A stretch of 64,000 nt of DNA, taken from contig JAQGJK010000026.1 in assembly GCA_028290665.1 (NCBI GenBank), positions 216,861 through 280,860 of the forward strand, read 5' to 3'. Position numbers and translations under genes: made by a program. Below the pieces are notes generated by a model. The model ran no database searches and was not told the DNA's origin. It worked only from the letters and a program-made list of their open reading frames with translations. This document shows, in pieces, positions 24,507-33,712 of this stretch. Every line of letters starts with the position of its first letter. Within the stretch, counting starts at the first letter, position 1. Source of the stretch: Devosia sp. (GTDB taxonomy: Bacteria; Pseudomonadota; Alphaproteobacteria; Rhizobiales; Devosiaceae).

Positions 24507-25726
24507 CAATACGCCCCAACATTGAGCGCATCGGCGAGACCTTCGCCCGCCAGCGAATGATCTTCGGCGCGGGCCTGCACGGTCTTGAGGCTATCGGGAT
24601 TGGTCAGCACGGTGCCCCGCGCGATCAGGCGCCAGAAACCAAATCCGAGGATGATCTCCCACAGCAGGGTGAAGGTGCCGAACACCAGCAGGTAGCCGAT
24701 AACGAGCAATGTGGCGCTGATCAGGCCGCCGCTGAAAATGGTGGCGAAATTGGGCAGCGAGCCATCTGACCCCGGGGCCTCGCCGCCGACCGCATACAGG
24801 ATCACCACGCCGATGACGATCAGCAGACCCAGCGCCAGCGACGTCACGATCCCGAACACGGCGCTCTGCAGCATGAACGACCGCGCCGTGACGTTGACGG
24901 TCACCTCGCAGGCGCCAATACGCAACGTCGACAGCATCCGCGTGGTTTCGCGGGCGCGGAATATCGAACTGGTGACCCAGAAGATCAGCAGCGTTACCGC
25001 CCCGAGCAGCACCGAAGTCGCGTCGGGCATGAACCAGCCATCGGTGTTGGTGTAGCCCTGTGCCCCGATGACATAGCCGAGTGTGATCAGTGCCGAAATC
25101 AAGGTCAGGAAATAGGCGAGATAGTACGGGCCTGCGAGTTTTCGCCAATTGCCGGTCATGCTAAACTGCCGATTACCGAACCAGGTGTGGTTGTAGCGGT
25201 AACGCCAGAGGCCGGCGGCCATGCCGGGATAGACCAGCCCGAGCGTCAGCACCATCAACACGGACCAGAGGAACCGCCACAGCGCATAGCCCCAGGCATT
25301 GCCGTCCTGGTCGAAGCGGATGCCGCGCCACAGCGTCCGCGACAGCCGAAAATCCCGGCCGCGATACAGTGCATAGCCGGACAGGAACCACAGCCCGACG
25401 AACACCGCGAGAATGCCCAGCACGGCGACGGTCTGGTTCTGCGTCTGCAGATAAAAAAACAAGCCGTAGAGCGGCAGGAAAATCGCCACGGCCAGCATGA
25501 AGCCGATGAGCAGTTGCAGCGCGCTGCCGGTGTAATCCAGCGGATCGCCATCGATCTCGGTGTTCGACCAGAAGAAGCGGCGTTTCGCCGTGGTCAGCCA
25601 GAACCGGTAAACGCCGATGGTCGGGATCATCAGCACATAGCCACGGATGAGGATGCCGAACAGTTGCCGCCTTGTGCCGGTAAAGCGCACCGCGACCTGC
25701 CTCTCACCCAGTTGCCCCGTCGACAT
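24506..25726 (-). CDS. DUF898 (YjgN-like) integral membrane protein
   Basis: 406 residues, about eight to ten transmembrane helices. DUF898 features include FTGTRRQLFGILIRGYVLMIPTIGVYRFWLTTAKRRFFWSNTEIDGDPLDYTGSALQLL, in which the WxxxKxRRFFWxxTxxxGxxLxYTG pattern is clear, and a second partial copy further on (GLWRYRYNHTWFGNRQFSMTG). The ATG at 25726 is preferred over the ORF-track TTG eight codons earlier. It is the first gene of the operon with the M48 and DUF1499 genes. The function of YjgN is not established. Confidence 0.85.
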   Translation of the reverse strand: MSTGQLGERQVAVRFTGTRRQLFGILIRGYVLMIPTIGVYRFWLTTAKRRFFWSNTEIDGDPLDYTGSALQLLIGFMLAVAIFLPLYGLFFYLQTQNQTVAVLGILAVFVGLWFLSGYALYRGRDFRLSRTLWRGIRFDQDGNAWGYALWRFLWSVLMVLTLGLVYPGMAAGLWRYRYNHTWFGNRQFSMTGNWRKLAGPYYLAYFLTLISALITLGYVIGAQGYTNTDGWFMPDATSVLLGAVTLLIFWVTSSIFRARETTRMLSTLRIGACEVTVNVTARSFMLQSAVFGIVTSLALGLLIVIGVVILYAVGGEAPGSDGSLPNFATIFSGGLISATLLVIGYLLVFGTFTLLWEIILGFGFWRLIARGTVLTNPDSLKTVQARAEDHSLAGEGLADALNVGAY

Positions 25727-25792
25727 CGCTGCGCCCCGTCCAGTCGTCAATACACGATTCCATGCCGCGGACAGCGCCGCAAGCGCAGCGCG

Positions 25793-26419
25793 TCAGGGAT
25801 TGAGGCGCTGCCGCGTCCAAGGTGATTGTGCATCGGCCCGCAGGAACTGCATCCGGTTGTGCAATCGAAATTCCCCGTCCTGCCAGAACTCGAACTCGCT
25901 CGGCACCAGCCGAAACCCGGACCAGTGCACCGGGCGCGGAATTGGGCCCGAACCGAACTCGGCGTCGAGCCGATCCCAGCGCGCCTTCAACTCGTCGCGC
26001 GATGCCAGCGGCCGAGACTGTGCCGACGCGTGTGCGCCAATCTGCGAGCCCCGCGACCGGGTCGCGAAATAGGCGTCGGCTTCCGCCACGGTCACGACTT
26101 CGACCGGCCCGCGCATCCGGACCTGCCGTCGGACCGATTTCCAGTGCATCACCAGCGCCGCCTGCGGGTGAGCCTGCAACTCCTCGCCCTTGGCACTGTC
26201 GAAATTGGTGAAAAACGCGAAACCGCGTTGATCCCGAGCGTTGAGCAGCACCATCCGGACATTGGGCAGGCCCAAGGCATTGACGGTGGCGAGCGCCATC
26301 GCATGCGGATCGTTGAGTTCTTTTTCCTTCGCCACCGCGAACCATTCTTCGAATAGGGCGAACGGGTCGATTGCGCCAGTAAAGGCATCATCAAAAATCA
26401 GGTCGGACAATGCTGGCAC
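25793..26419 (-). CDS. pdxH: Pyridoxamine/pyridoxine 5'-phosphate oxidase
   Basis: 208 residues. It makes pyridoxal 5'-phosphate from PNP or PMP with FMN and oxygen, in the cytoplasm. FMN and substrate motifs are present: NDPHAMALATVN, NVRMVLLNARDQRGFAFFTNFDSAKGEEL, QVRMRGPVEVV, RSRGSQIGAHAS and the C-terminal EFWQDGEFRLHNRMQF with RQRLNP. The start is re-chosen: a GTG at 26419 has GGAGG 5 nt upstream and yields MPALSDLIFDDAF, the usual length. It also leaves room for promoters towards the divergent dnaJ-like gene. The ORF-track start would overlap that gene. Confidence 0.93.
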   Translation of the reverse strand: MPALSDLIFDDAFTGAIDPFALFEEWFAVAKEKELNDPHAMALATVNALGLPNVRMVLLNARDQRGFAFFTNFDSAKGEELQAHPQAALVMHWKSVRRQVRMRGPVEVVTVAEADAYFATRSRGSQIGAHASAQSRPLASRDELKARWDRLDAEFGSGPIPRPVHWSGFRLVPSEFEFWQDGEFRLHNRMQFLRADAQSPWTRQRLNP

Positions 26420-26531
26420 CAAAGCCTCCAGGGATTGCCCGGCCGATGCTGGACATCGGCCAAGGCCATCGCCATATAGATCGGCGACAGGCGGCATCGC
26501 AACCGCCGCCGATGATTTGGGTATCAAGAGT

Positions 26532-27470
26532 ATGCGTGATCCATACACCGTGCTCGGGGTGCCGCGGAATGCTGACGAAAAGGCGATAAAATCCGCCTAT
26601 CGGAAGCTCGCCAAGGCGTTTCACCCCGACCAGAACCAGGACGACCCGACGGCGCAGGCAAAGTTCGCCGAGGCCTCGGGTGCCTATGAACTGCTGACCG
26701 ACAAGGACAAGCGGGCGCAATTCGACCGTGGTGAAATCGACGCCAGCGGTCAGCCAAACTATGCCGGGTTCAACCCTGGTGCCGGCAGGGCGCGGCAGGG
26801 CGCAGGTCCCGGTGCGGCTTTCTCCGCCGAAGATGTGCTCAAGGAATTTATGAGCGGCCTTAGCGGCCAACAGCGCCGGCCTCGCGGTCCGCAGCCCGGC
26901 GGCGCGCAATGGGATCCGTTCATCGGCACTATGGGTGGCAGCGCCGCGCGCGCCTCGGCCAAGGGCGATGACATCGCCGTGGTCGCGACGGCTTCGCTCG
27001 AAGACGCGAACGCCGCGGCCTCGGTGCAGGTACGGATGCCGAGCGGTAAAGTGCTCGCAGTAAAACTGCCCGAAAAGGTCGAGGACGGCCAGCAGATCCG
27101 CCTCAAGGGCCAGGGCAACGCCTCCCCGATGGGCGGCGACCCGGGCGACGCGCTGGTCACCGTTCGCTTCGAGCGTCACAAGCTGTTCCGCCGCGACGGT
27201 CTCGACCTGCGCGTCGATGTCCCGATCACGCTCTACGAAGCCGTGCTCGGCGCCAAAGTCCGGGTCCCGACGCTCGATGGTTCAGTCGAACTCAACCTGC
27301 CGGCCGGCATCGACACGGTCAAATCGCTGCGGCTGAAAGGCAAGGGTCTCTATGGGCAGGGCGATCTTTTCGTCAACCTCAAGATCAAGCTGCCCGATAC
27401 CGGCGACGCCGATCTCGAGAGCCTGATGCGGTTCTGGCGCGATTCGAAGCCCTATAAAGTCCGCGATTAG
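26532..27470 (+). CDS. DnaJ/CbpA-type J-domain co-chaperone
   Basis: 312 residues. The J domain is at residues 1-70 with the HPD motif (KLAKAFHPDQNQDD). There is a glycine-rich linker (NYAGFNPGAGRARQGAGPG) and no zinc-finger, so it is a type II J protein. Residues 150-310 form the C-terminal substrate-binding domains (VRMPSGKVLAVKLPEKVEDGQQIRLKGQG; DVPITLYEAVLGAKVRVPTLDGSVELNLPAG). It should stimulate a DnaK ATPase. The stop overlaps the convergent Sua5-type gene by 4 bp. Confidence 0.92.
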   Translation: MRDPYTVLGVPRNADEKAIKSAYRKLAKAFHPDQNQDDPTAQAKFAEASGAYELLTDKDKRAQFDRGEIDASGQPNYAGFNPGAGRARQGAGPGAAFSAEDVLKEFMSGLSGQQRRPRGPQPGGAQWDPFIGTMGGSAARASAKGDDIAVVATASLEDANAAASVQVRMPSGKVLAVKLPEKVEDGQQIRLKGQGNASPMGGDPGDALVTVRFERHKLFRRDGLDLRVDVPITLYEAVLGAKVRVPTLDGSVELNLPAGIDTVKSLRLKGKGLYGQGDLFVNLKIKLPDTGDADLESLMRFWRDSKPYKVRD

Positions 27471-28387
27471 CGCGGTGCGGCGGCGCGACTGAGGCGGTCA
27501 TTGATCGCCTCACCAAGCCCGGTCATCGGCACCGGCGACACGGCGATAGCGTCCGTCTTGCCATCGAGGTCGTGCAACATCGCGAACAGATTGCGCGCCG
27601 CCTCCCGCAAATCCCCCGACGCCGAGAGGTTTCGGGCCGATCCGAGGACATCCCCAAAGCCGAGTAGCAATTCGCCCGGTCGCACCGCTTCGGCATTCAG
27701 TCGCAGCGTCGCGCGGGGTGCGTAATGGCTGGCAAGCATACCCGGTGCGCTAATGGCCGCATCGGCGGCCGGCAGTTCCACCGGCCGCCCGAGTACCGCT
27801 TCGATCTCTTCTCGCGCCAGCGCACCCGCCCGCAATTGCACGACGCGCGCGCCGTCGACGGCGAGAATTGTCGACTCGACGCCCGCCAGACACGGTCCGC
27901 CATCGAGCACCGGCACGCGTCCGGAAAAGCCGGTCCACACCTGCCCGGCGGTCGTCGGCGATAGCCGGCCCGAGGGGTTGGCGGACGGCGCAGCCAGCGG
28001 GCGGCCGACTGCGGTAATCAGGTCCCGGGCCATCGCATGCCCCGGAATCCGCACCCCGACAGTGTCGAGCCCGGCCGTAACAAGGTCCGAAATCCGGTTC
28101 CCTGCCCGGCCCGGCAGCACCAGGGTCAGCGGGCCCGGCCAGAATTGCCCGAGCAGTTCCGCCGTCCCGTCGAACACCGCCACCTGCCGTGCCATCGCCA
28201 GATCGGCGCAGTGCACGATCAACGGGTTGAAGCGCGGCCGGCCCTTGGTTTCATAGATCCGCAGCACCGCGTCGTCGTCGGTCGCGTCGGCTCCGAGGCC
28301 GTACACCGTCTCGGTCGGAAACGCGCAAACCTGGCCATCGCGCAGCAGCGCTGCCGCCTCCGCCAGTGAAATCGCCGGAAATGTCAT
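27467..28387 (-). CDS. L-threonylcarbamoyladenylate synthase, Sua5 long form
   Basis: 306 residues. It forms threonylcarbamoyl-AMP from threonine, bicarbonate and ATP, the first step of t6A37 tRNA modification. The YrdC domain (residues 1-200) has CAFPTETVYGLGADA, KGRPRFNPLIVH and LAAPSANPSGRLSPTTA; the C-terminal Sua5 domain has SAPGMLASHYAPRATLRL. The long two-domain form corresponds to Sua5/TsaC2. The ATG at 28387 is chosen; the ORF track adds 35 unsupported codons. It ends inside the last codons of the J-protein gene. Confidence 0.92.
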   Translation of the reverse strand: MTFPAISLAEAAALLRDGQVCAFPTETVYGLGADATDDDAVLRIYETKGRPRFNPLIVHCADLAMARQVAVFDGTAELLGQFWPGPLTLVLPGRAGNRISDLVTAGLDTVGVRIPGHAMARDLITAVGRPLAAPSANPSGRLSPTTAGQVWTGFSGRVPVLDGGPCLAGVESTILAVDGARVVQLRAGALAREEIEAVLGRPVELPAADAAISAPGMLASHYAPRATLRLNAEAVRPGELLLGFGDVLGSARNLSASGDLREAARNLFAMLHDLDGKTDAIAVSPVPMTGLGEAINDRLSRAAAPR

Positions 28388-28426
28388 CACCGGTGTTTGA
28401 CAAACCCCCACCGGTCCCGTCAAGAA

Positions 28427-29380
28427 ATGTCGATGACGACTTTGCTGGTCAGCCAGCCGAATTTCGAATCGCACGCGACGCCCGGGGGCCACCCGGAGCG
28501 GCCGGATCGTATTCGGGCGGTGAACGAGGCGCTTTCGAAGCCGCGTTTTGCCGGGCTGTTGCGGCAGAGTGCACCATCGGCCGATTTGGCCTTAGCCGAA
28601 CTCGTCCATGCTCCCGGTTATCTCGAAGCCCTGCGCCGGGCCCGCCCCGCTGAGGGGATCGGGCGGATCGACGAGGATACGTTCATTTCATCGGGTTCGA
28701 TGGATGCGGCGGCGACGGCGCTCGGGGCGGGATTGCTGGCGCTGGACGCGGTCGTCCTCGGCGAGACCGACAATGCCTTCTGTGCCGTGCGCCCGCCCGG
28801 GCATCATGCCGAAATCGAGACCCCGATGGGGTTTTGCCTGATCAATGCGATCGCCGTCGTCGCCCGCGAGGCGCAGCGGCGGCACGGGGCCGAGCGGATT
28901 GCCATCGTCGATTTCGACGTGCATCACGGCAATGGGACGCAGGATATCTTCAAGGCCGATCCGACGGTATTCTACGCCTCGAGCCACCAGATGCCGCTCT
29001 ATCCCGGCACCGGCGCGCTTAGCGAAATCGGCGTCGGCAACATTTTTAACGCTCCGCTCGCTGCCAACAGCGGCACCGAGGCGATGCGGGAGGCCTACCT
29101 CGCCCGCATCCTCCCGGCACTTACGGCCTTCCGCCCTGATATCCTGCTGATCTCGGCCGGGTTCGACGCCGATTACCGCGACCCCCTCGCCCAACTCACC
29201 TGGCGACCCGACGATTTCGCCTGGGTCACGGCCAGGCTGATGGATGCCGCCGATGTACTCTGCAGTGGCCGCGTCGTTTCGATGCTGGAGGGCGGCTATG
29301 ACCGGCACGGGCTGGCCGACGGGGTGACAAGCCATGTCGGCGTGCTTATGGATGGCACCGCCGAGCGCCACGCCGGCTAG
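28427..29380 (+). CDS. Histone-deacetylase-superfamily zinc amidohydrolase (acetoin utilisation/APAH-like)
   Basis: 317 residues. Deacetylase signatures are present: RPPGHHAEIETPMGFC, IVDFDVHHGNGTQDIF (zinc Asp and His), ISAGFDADYRDPLA (zinc Asp) and MLEGGYDRHGLA (Gly-Gly-Tyr). Bacterial members deacetylate polyamines or other acetylated small amines; the substrate is not identifiable. The start is 28427, or two codons later at 28433. It is followed after 9 bp by xseB. Class II-like spacing and length are normal. Confidence 0.9.
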   Translation: MSMTTLLVSQPNFESHATPGGHPERPDRIRAVNEALSKPRFAGLLRQSAPSADLALAELVHAPGYLEALRRARPAEGIGRIDEDTFISSGSMDAAATALGAGLLALDAVVLGETDNAFCAVRPPGHHAEIETPMGFCLINAIAVVAREAQRRHGAERIAIVDFDVHHGNGTQDIFKADPTVFYASSHQMPLYPGTGALSEIGVGNIFNAPLAANSGTEAMREAYLARILPALTAFRPDILLISAGFDADYRDPLAQLTWRPDDFAWVTARLMDAADVLCSGRVVSMLEGGYDRHGLADGVTSHVGVLMDGTAERHAG

Positions 29381-29389
29381 GAGGTTCCG

Positions 29390-29647
29390 ATGGCCAAACC
29401 CGTGACCGCCGCCGCGACCGACGGCATCGCCGTCATGAGTTTTGAAACCGCGCTCGCCGAACTCGAGACTATCGTCGCCAAACTCGAAAGTGGCCAGGCG
29501 CCGCTGGCGGAGTCGATTGCTATCTACGAGCGCGGCGAGGCGCTTAAGTCGCATTGCGAGATGCTGCTGAAATCGGCAGAAGCGCGGATCGAAAAGATCA
29601 CGCTCAGGAATGGCGTTCCGACCGGCACCGAGCCGCTCGACGCCTAA
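29390..29647 (+). CDS. xseB: Exodeoxyribonuclease VII small subunit
   Basis: 85 residues with the XseB core: [55 protein letters not shown]. It binds the large subunit XseA (not in this window) to form the single-strand-specific exonuclease. GGAGG lies 6 nt before the ATG. It probably shares a transcript with the upstream deacetylase-like gene. Confidence 0.95.
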   Translation: MAKPVTAAATDGIAVMSFETALAELETIVAKLESGQAPLAESIAIYERGEALKSHCEMLLKSAEARIEKITLRNGVPTGTEPLDA

Positions 29648-29661
29648 TTGGAATTTAACCC

Positions 29662-30270
29662 ATGGCCGACCCCGCCCCGCGGAGCCTCCGCACCTTCCGG
29701 CGCATCCTGTGGGCGCTTGTCGCTGTCGTCGCCATCGGTGCCACGGCGTTTTACCTAATGCGCCCGGTCAACACCGCCGTCGGAGTGAACGGCGGCAGGT
29801 TCGCCCTGCAATCGACGACCGGCGGCAATTTCACCGATGCCAGCCTTAAGGGCGTCCCATCGCTCGTGTTCTTTGGCTACACTTTCTGCCCCGATGTCTG
29901 CCCGACGACTTTGGCCGAAATGACCGCGATCCGAGACCAGCTGGGCGTCGGTCCCGACAAATTGCGTATCATTTTCGCGACCGTTGATCCCGAGCGCGAC
30001 ACCATCGACGCGATGACCAGCTATCTCGCCGGCTATGGCGAAGGCATCGTCGGGCTCACCGGCACACCGGCGGAAGTCACTGCCGCCGAAGCCGCCTTCG
30101 GTGTGTTTGCCGAGCGCCGCGAGAACGAAACCGAGCCGGAATTCTACTTCATGGATCACACCGCCACGGTATTCCTGTTGAATGCCGACGGGCAATTCGA
30201 AGGCACCATCGCCTATGGCGAGGGCCATGATACGGCGGTCGGCAAGGTCAAGCGCCTGATCGGGGCATGA
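29662..30270 (+). CDS. SCO1/SenC family copper-binding protein
   Basis: 202 residues, anchored by one N-terminal helix (ILWALVAVVAIGATAFYL) with a periplasmic thioredoxin-like domain. Copper ligands Cys76 and Cys80 in FCPDVCP and a downstream His in YFMDHTATVFLL are intact. It supplies copper to the CuA site of cytochrome c oxidase, or acts as a thiol reductase. The stop overlaps tlyA as ATGA. No oxidase genes are nearby. Confidence 0.92.
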   Translation: MADPAPRSLRTFRRILWALVAVVAIGATAFYLMRPVNTAVGVNGGRFALQSTTGGNFTDASLKGVPSLVFFGYTFCPDVCPTTLAEMTAIRDQLGVGPDKLRIIFATVDPERDTIDAMTSYLAGYGEGIVGLTGTPAEVTAAEAAFGVFAERRENETEPEFYFMDHTATVFLLNADGQFEGTIAYGEGHDTAVGKVKRLIGA

Positions 30271-31004
30271 GCGGACGCATTCGCCTCGACCTGGCGCTCG
30301 AAGCCCGCCGTCTGTTGCCGAGCCGGGCGCGAGCCCGCGACGCCATCACCCGGGGCACGGTGACCGTCAACGGCGTCCAGGCGACAAAACCACATCAGCA
30401 AGTTGCCGCCACCGACATCATCGTCCTCGACGATCCGGCGGCGCACTACGTGTCGCGAGCGGCGCTCAAGCTGATCGCCGGACTCGACGCCGCCGGCATC
30501 GACGTCACCGGCATGATCGCCCTCGACATCGGTTCCTCGACCGGTGGATTCTCGCAGGTGCTGCTCGAACGCGGTGCAGCGAAGGTTTACGCCGTCGATG
30601 TCGGTCACGATCAACTGCACGCCTCCCTGCGGAGGAGCCGTCGCGTCGTCAGCCTCGAAGGCACCAATGCCCGCGACATCACCGCGACACTGATCCCGGA
30701 AATTATCGACGTCCTCGTTTGCGACGTCAGCTTCGTCTCGGTGGTCAAAGTCCTCGCCGCGCCGCTGGCCCTGTGCAAACCCGGCGCCACCACAATCATC
30801 CTGATCAAGCCGCAGTTCGAAGTCGGCCGCGACAATGTCGGGCGCGGCGGTATCGTCACCGACGCGACGGCGATCGAGCGAGTGAATGACGACGTCACCA
30901 ATTTCATGGCTGCCGGGGGCTGGGAAGCGCTGACAACCCTCCCCTCCCCGATCACCGGCGGCGATGGCAATCGCGAAACCGTCGCAGTGTTTCGGAAGCT
31001 CTAA
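30267..31004 (+). CDS. tlyA: TlyA-family rRNA (cytidine-2'-O)-methyltransferase
   Basis: 245 residues. The N-terminal S4 RNA-binding domain ([33 protein letters not shown]) is followed by an FtsJ-like SAM domain with [15 protein letters not shown] and CDVSFVSV, then [19 protein letters not shown]. TlyA enzymes 2'-O-methylate 16S and sometimes 23S rRNA; the old hemolysin name is historical. The ATG overlaps the SCO1 stop by 4 bp, and its own stop overlaps aroC on the other strand by 4 bp. Confidence 0.92.
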   Translation: MSGRIRLDLALEARRLLPSRARARDAITRGTVTVNGVQATKPHQQVAATDIIVLDDPAAHYVSRAALKLIAGLDAAGIDVTGMIALDIGSSTGGFSQVLLERGAAKVYAVDVGHDQLHASLRRSRRVVSLEGTNARDITATLIPEIIDVLVCDVSFVSVVKVLAAPLALCKPGATTIILIKPQFEVGRDNVGRGGIVTDATAIERVNDDVTNFMAAGGWEALTTLPSPITGGDGNRETVAVFRKL

Positions 31005-32107
31005 TACCCAACCCCGCCATCCCGACCAGTCTGCGCACGATGGCGCAGGAAATGATCGGCCAGCACACACGCCATCATCGCCTCCCCAATCGGCACCGCT
31101 CGAATCCCGACGCACGGATCGTGCCGGCCCTTGGTCACCACTTCGGTATCCTCATTGCTCGTCGTCACGCTCCGACGTGGCGTGAGGATCGACGAAGTCG
31201 GCTTGACGGCGAAGCGGCAGACGATCGGATCGCCATTCGAAATTCCGCCAAGAATGCCGCCTGCCTTGTTGGTCAAAAAGCTCGGCCCGGCATTCCCGGC
31301 CCGCATTTCGTCAGCGTTTTCAGTGCCGATCAGGCTTGCCGCCTCGAAGCCCGCGCCGATCTCCACGGCCTTCACCGCATTGATGCTCATCATCGCCGAC
31401 GCCAGATCGGCGGATAGTTTGCCGTAGATCGGCGCACCCCACCCTGGAGGCACACCCTCGGCGACGACTTCAATCACCGCACCAACGGAATTGCCCGACT
31501 TCCGCAGGCCATCGAGATAGCCCTCCCACAGCACCGCGGCCTTGGGATCAGCACAAAAGAACGGGTTATTGTCGACTTCCGCCCAGTCGAAATTGGCATA
31601 GTCGATCTTGTGCGGCCCCATTTGCACGAGGCTGGCACGAACCGTCACATTGGGCACCACCAGCCGCGCCACCGCCCCCGCAGCGACCCGGGCCGCCGTT
31701 TCGCGCGCCGAGGCGCGGCCCGAGCCCTTGTAGTCCCGGATGCCGTATTTCTGGTGATAGGTGTAATCGGCGTGGCCCGGCCGATACTTGTCCTTGATCT
31801 CCGCATAGTCCTTCGAGCGCTGGTCGGTGTTCTCGATCATCAGCGAAATCGGAGTGCCCGTAGTGCGCTCGCCGCCAGTATTTTCGTCCTCGAAAGTCCC
31901 CGACAGGATATGGACGACATCATCCTCGCGCCGCTGCGTTGTGAACCGCGACTGCCCGGGCTTGCGCCGATCGAGATCGCGCTGGATGACCTCCGCGCTG
32001 ATCGGTAAGCCCGGCGGGCAGCCATCGACCACCACCCCCAACGCCGGCCCATGGCTTTCACCCCAGGTGGTGAACCGGAACATGTGGCCGAACGTGTTGA
32101 ATGACAT
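31001..32107 (-). CDS. aroC: Chorismate synthase
   Basis: 368 residues. It removes phosphate from EPSP to make chorismate, using reduced FMN, in the last common step of aromatic biosynthesis. Signatures are [19 protein letters not shown] near the start, [18 protein letters not shown], and [27 protein letters not shown] at the C-terminus. Length matches the family. It is convergent with tlyA. Confidence 0.97.
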   Translation of the reverse strand: MSFNTFGHMFRFTTWGESHGPALGVVVDGCPPGLPISAEVIQRDLDRRKPGQSRFTTQRREDDVVHILSGTFEDENTGGERTTGTPISLMIENTDQRSKDYAEIKDKYRPGHADYTYHQKYGIRDYKGSGRASARETAARVAAGAVARLVVPNVTVRASLVQMGPHKIDYANFDWAEVDNNPFFCADPKAAVLWEGYLDGLRKSGNSVGAVIEVVAEGVPPGWGAPIYGKLSADLASAMMSINAVKAVEIGAGFEAASLIGTENADEMRAGNAGPSFLTNKAGGILGGISNGDPIVCRFAVKPTSSILTPRRSVTTSNEDTEVVTKGRHDPCVGIRAVPIGEAMMACVLADHFLRHRAQTGRDGGVGY

Positions 32108-32157
32108 GACAGGACCCCGGGACGGTAAAGGCTTCTAGGAGGGCGCGGCCCCGCGGG

Positions 32158-32790
32158 TCAATCGTCCCAGCTTTCGCCAGCCGGGTACACTGTCGCCTTG
32201 CCATCGGCGAAATGCACAACCGAATCCTGTGGCGGGAACCAGTTGACGGCGCGTTCGGGGGCAAAATCCTCGATCAATCGGCGAAACACCCGCAGCACGC
32301 CACCATGGGAGACAATCACCGAGGGTCCTTTAAGGTCGCCGGCGAAGCTGATGATCCGCGTGGCGAGATCCTCATAGCTTTCGCCCTCGTCGGGCCGAAA
32401 CATCCAAAATGCCGCGTCGCGCTCGCCGGCAATCGGCATCAACCCAGTGGCGAGTTCAGTGTGCAGCAGCCCCTCGTATTTCCCGAACGAGATTTCGACC
32501 AGTCGCGGTTCGATTGCGACCTCAGGCAATGGGTCGGTAAAGCTGTTGCGCACGCGCTCCATGGTCTCCCGCGTGCGGCCGAGCGGTGAGACATACCAGT
32601 TGAAATCGCCAGGCTTCCTACCGGAGCGCTCGATCAGGCGCCGCAGCAGCGCGCCGTTGAGATCGGCCTGGGCCCGGCCGACATCATTGAGCGGAATGTC
32701 ACGCGAGCCCTGATAGCGGCCTTCGGCGTTCCAGTCGGTCTGGCCGTGACGGATGAACCAGAGTTCGGGCCAGACGAGTTCGGTCATCAT
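32158..32790 (-). CDS. Histidine phosphatase family protein
   Basis: 210 residues. The catalytic RHG motif is in LWFIRHGQTDWNAEGRYQG; RLVEISFGKYEG supplies the acid residue region and VIVSHGGVLRVFRRL the second catalytic His. It is a phosphoglycerate-mutase-like phosphatase whose substrate is unknown. The ATG at 32790 shares a TGATGATG overlap with the fabI stop, so it is translated with fabI. The ORF track is 23 codons longer, running into fabI without support. Confidence 0.88.
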   Translation of the reverse strand: MMTELVWPELWFIRHGQTDWNAEGRYQGSRDIPLNDVGRAQADLNGALLRRLIERSGRKPGDFNWYVSPLGRTRETMERVRNSFTDPLPEVAIEPRLVEISFGKYEGLLHTELATGLMPIAGERDAAFWMFRPDEGESYEDLATRIISFAGDLKGPSVIVSHGGVLRVFRRLIEDFAPERAVNWFPPQDSVVHFADGKATVYPAGESWDD

Positions 32791-33605
32791 CAGGTGGCCG
32801 GCGTGGCCTCGGCAGATGCTGGTTCGTCGAGGAACATGCCGATGATGTTGAACCCGCAATCGACATATTGAATTTGGCCGGTAACACCCGAGGCGAGATC
32901 GGAGAGCAGATAGAGGGCCGCGGAACCAACTTCGTCCTGGGTCACGTTGCGCTTGAGCGGAGCGGCCTTCTGCTGGTAGCGCAGCATGTCACGAAGACCC
33001 GAAATACCGGACGCGGCCAGCGTCTTGATAGCGCCCGCCGAAATGGCGTTGACGCGGACGTTCTTTTTCCCCAGATCGGCGGCGAGGTAGCGAACCGAGG
33101 CTTCGAGCGCAGCCTTGGCAACGCCCATGACGTTGTAATTGGGCACGTATTTCTCGGCGCCATAATAGCTCAGCGTCAGCAGCGAGGCGCCGGGGTTGAG
33201 CATTGCCTCGGCACGCCGCGCCACGGCGGTGAAGCTGTAGACGGAGATGTTCATCGTCAGTGCAAAATTCTCGGCGGTGGTATCGAGATAGCGGCCCTCA
33301 AGCTCATCCTTGTTGGAATAGGCGATGGCGTGGACGAGGAAATCCATCGTGCCCCACTTCTCCTTGAGCACCCGGAAGGTCTCGTCCATGGCGACGTCGT
33401 TGGTCACGTCGCACTCGACCAGCGTGGTGACGCCAATCTCGGCGGCAAGCGGTTCGACGCGCCGCTTGATGCCCTCGCCCTGATACGACAAGGCGATCTC
33501 GGCACCTTGGGCGGCAAGCGCTTGGGCAATGCCCCAGGCGATCGAATTCTTGTTGAGAACACCCATGATCAGGCCGCGCTTGCCAGCCATCAAACCCTGA
33601 GCCAT
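32790..33605 (-). CDS. fabI: Enoyl-[acyl-carrier-protein] reductase (NADH), FabI type
   Basis: 271 residues, the last reduction of fatty-acid elongation. The altered glycine motif GVLNKNSIAWGIAQAL, HAIAYSNKDEL, and the catalytic region SYYGAEKYVPNYNVMGVAKAALE (Tyr-x6-Lys) identify FabI, the triclosan target. The C-terminus GFNIIGMFLDEPASAEATPAT is a little longer than in E. coli. It forms an operon with the histidine phosphatase. Confidence 0.96.
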   Translation of the reverse strand: MAQGLMAGKRGLIMGVLNKNSIAWGIAQALAAQGAEIALSYQGEGIKRRVEPLAAEIGVTTLVECDVTNDVAMDETFRVLKEKWGTMDFLVHAIAYSNKDELEGRYLDTTAENFALTMNISVYSFTAVARRAEAMLNPGASLLTLSYYGAEKYVPNYNVMGVAKAALEASVRYLAADLGKKNVRVNAISAGAIKTLAASGISGLRDMLRYQQKAAPLKRNVTQDEVGSAALYLLSDLASGVTGQIQYVDCGFNIIGMFLDEPASAEATPAT

Positions 33606-33712
33606 ATCGTTCTCCCGTACCGCAATCGCGCTTTTGCCGCTTGTCGCACAGCCGTTTTAGGCGGGCAAGTTATCCCTTCCGCGTCGCCTGCCCCACCATT
33701 AAGATCACCGCC

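Noticed and set aside
28397-29380. Calling the protein a true histone deacetylase
   Set aside because: Bacterial members of this fold act on other acetylated amines; only the superfamily can be stated.
30267-31004. Hemolysin role for TlyA
   Set aside because: The domains are those of an rRNA methyltransferase; the hemolysin name is historical.
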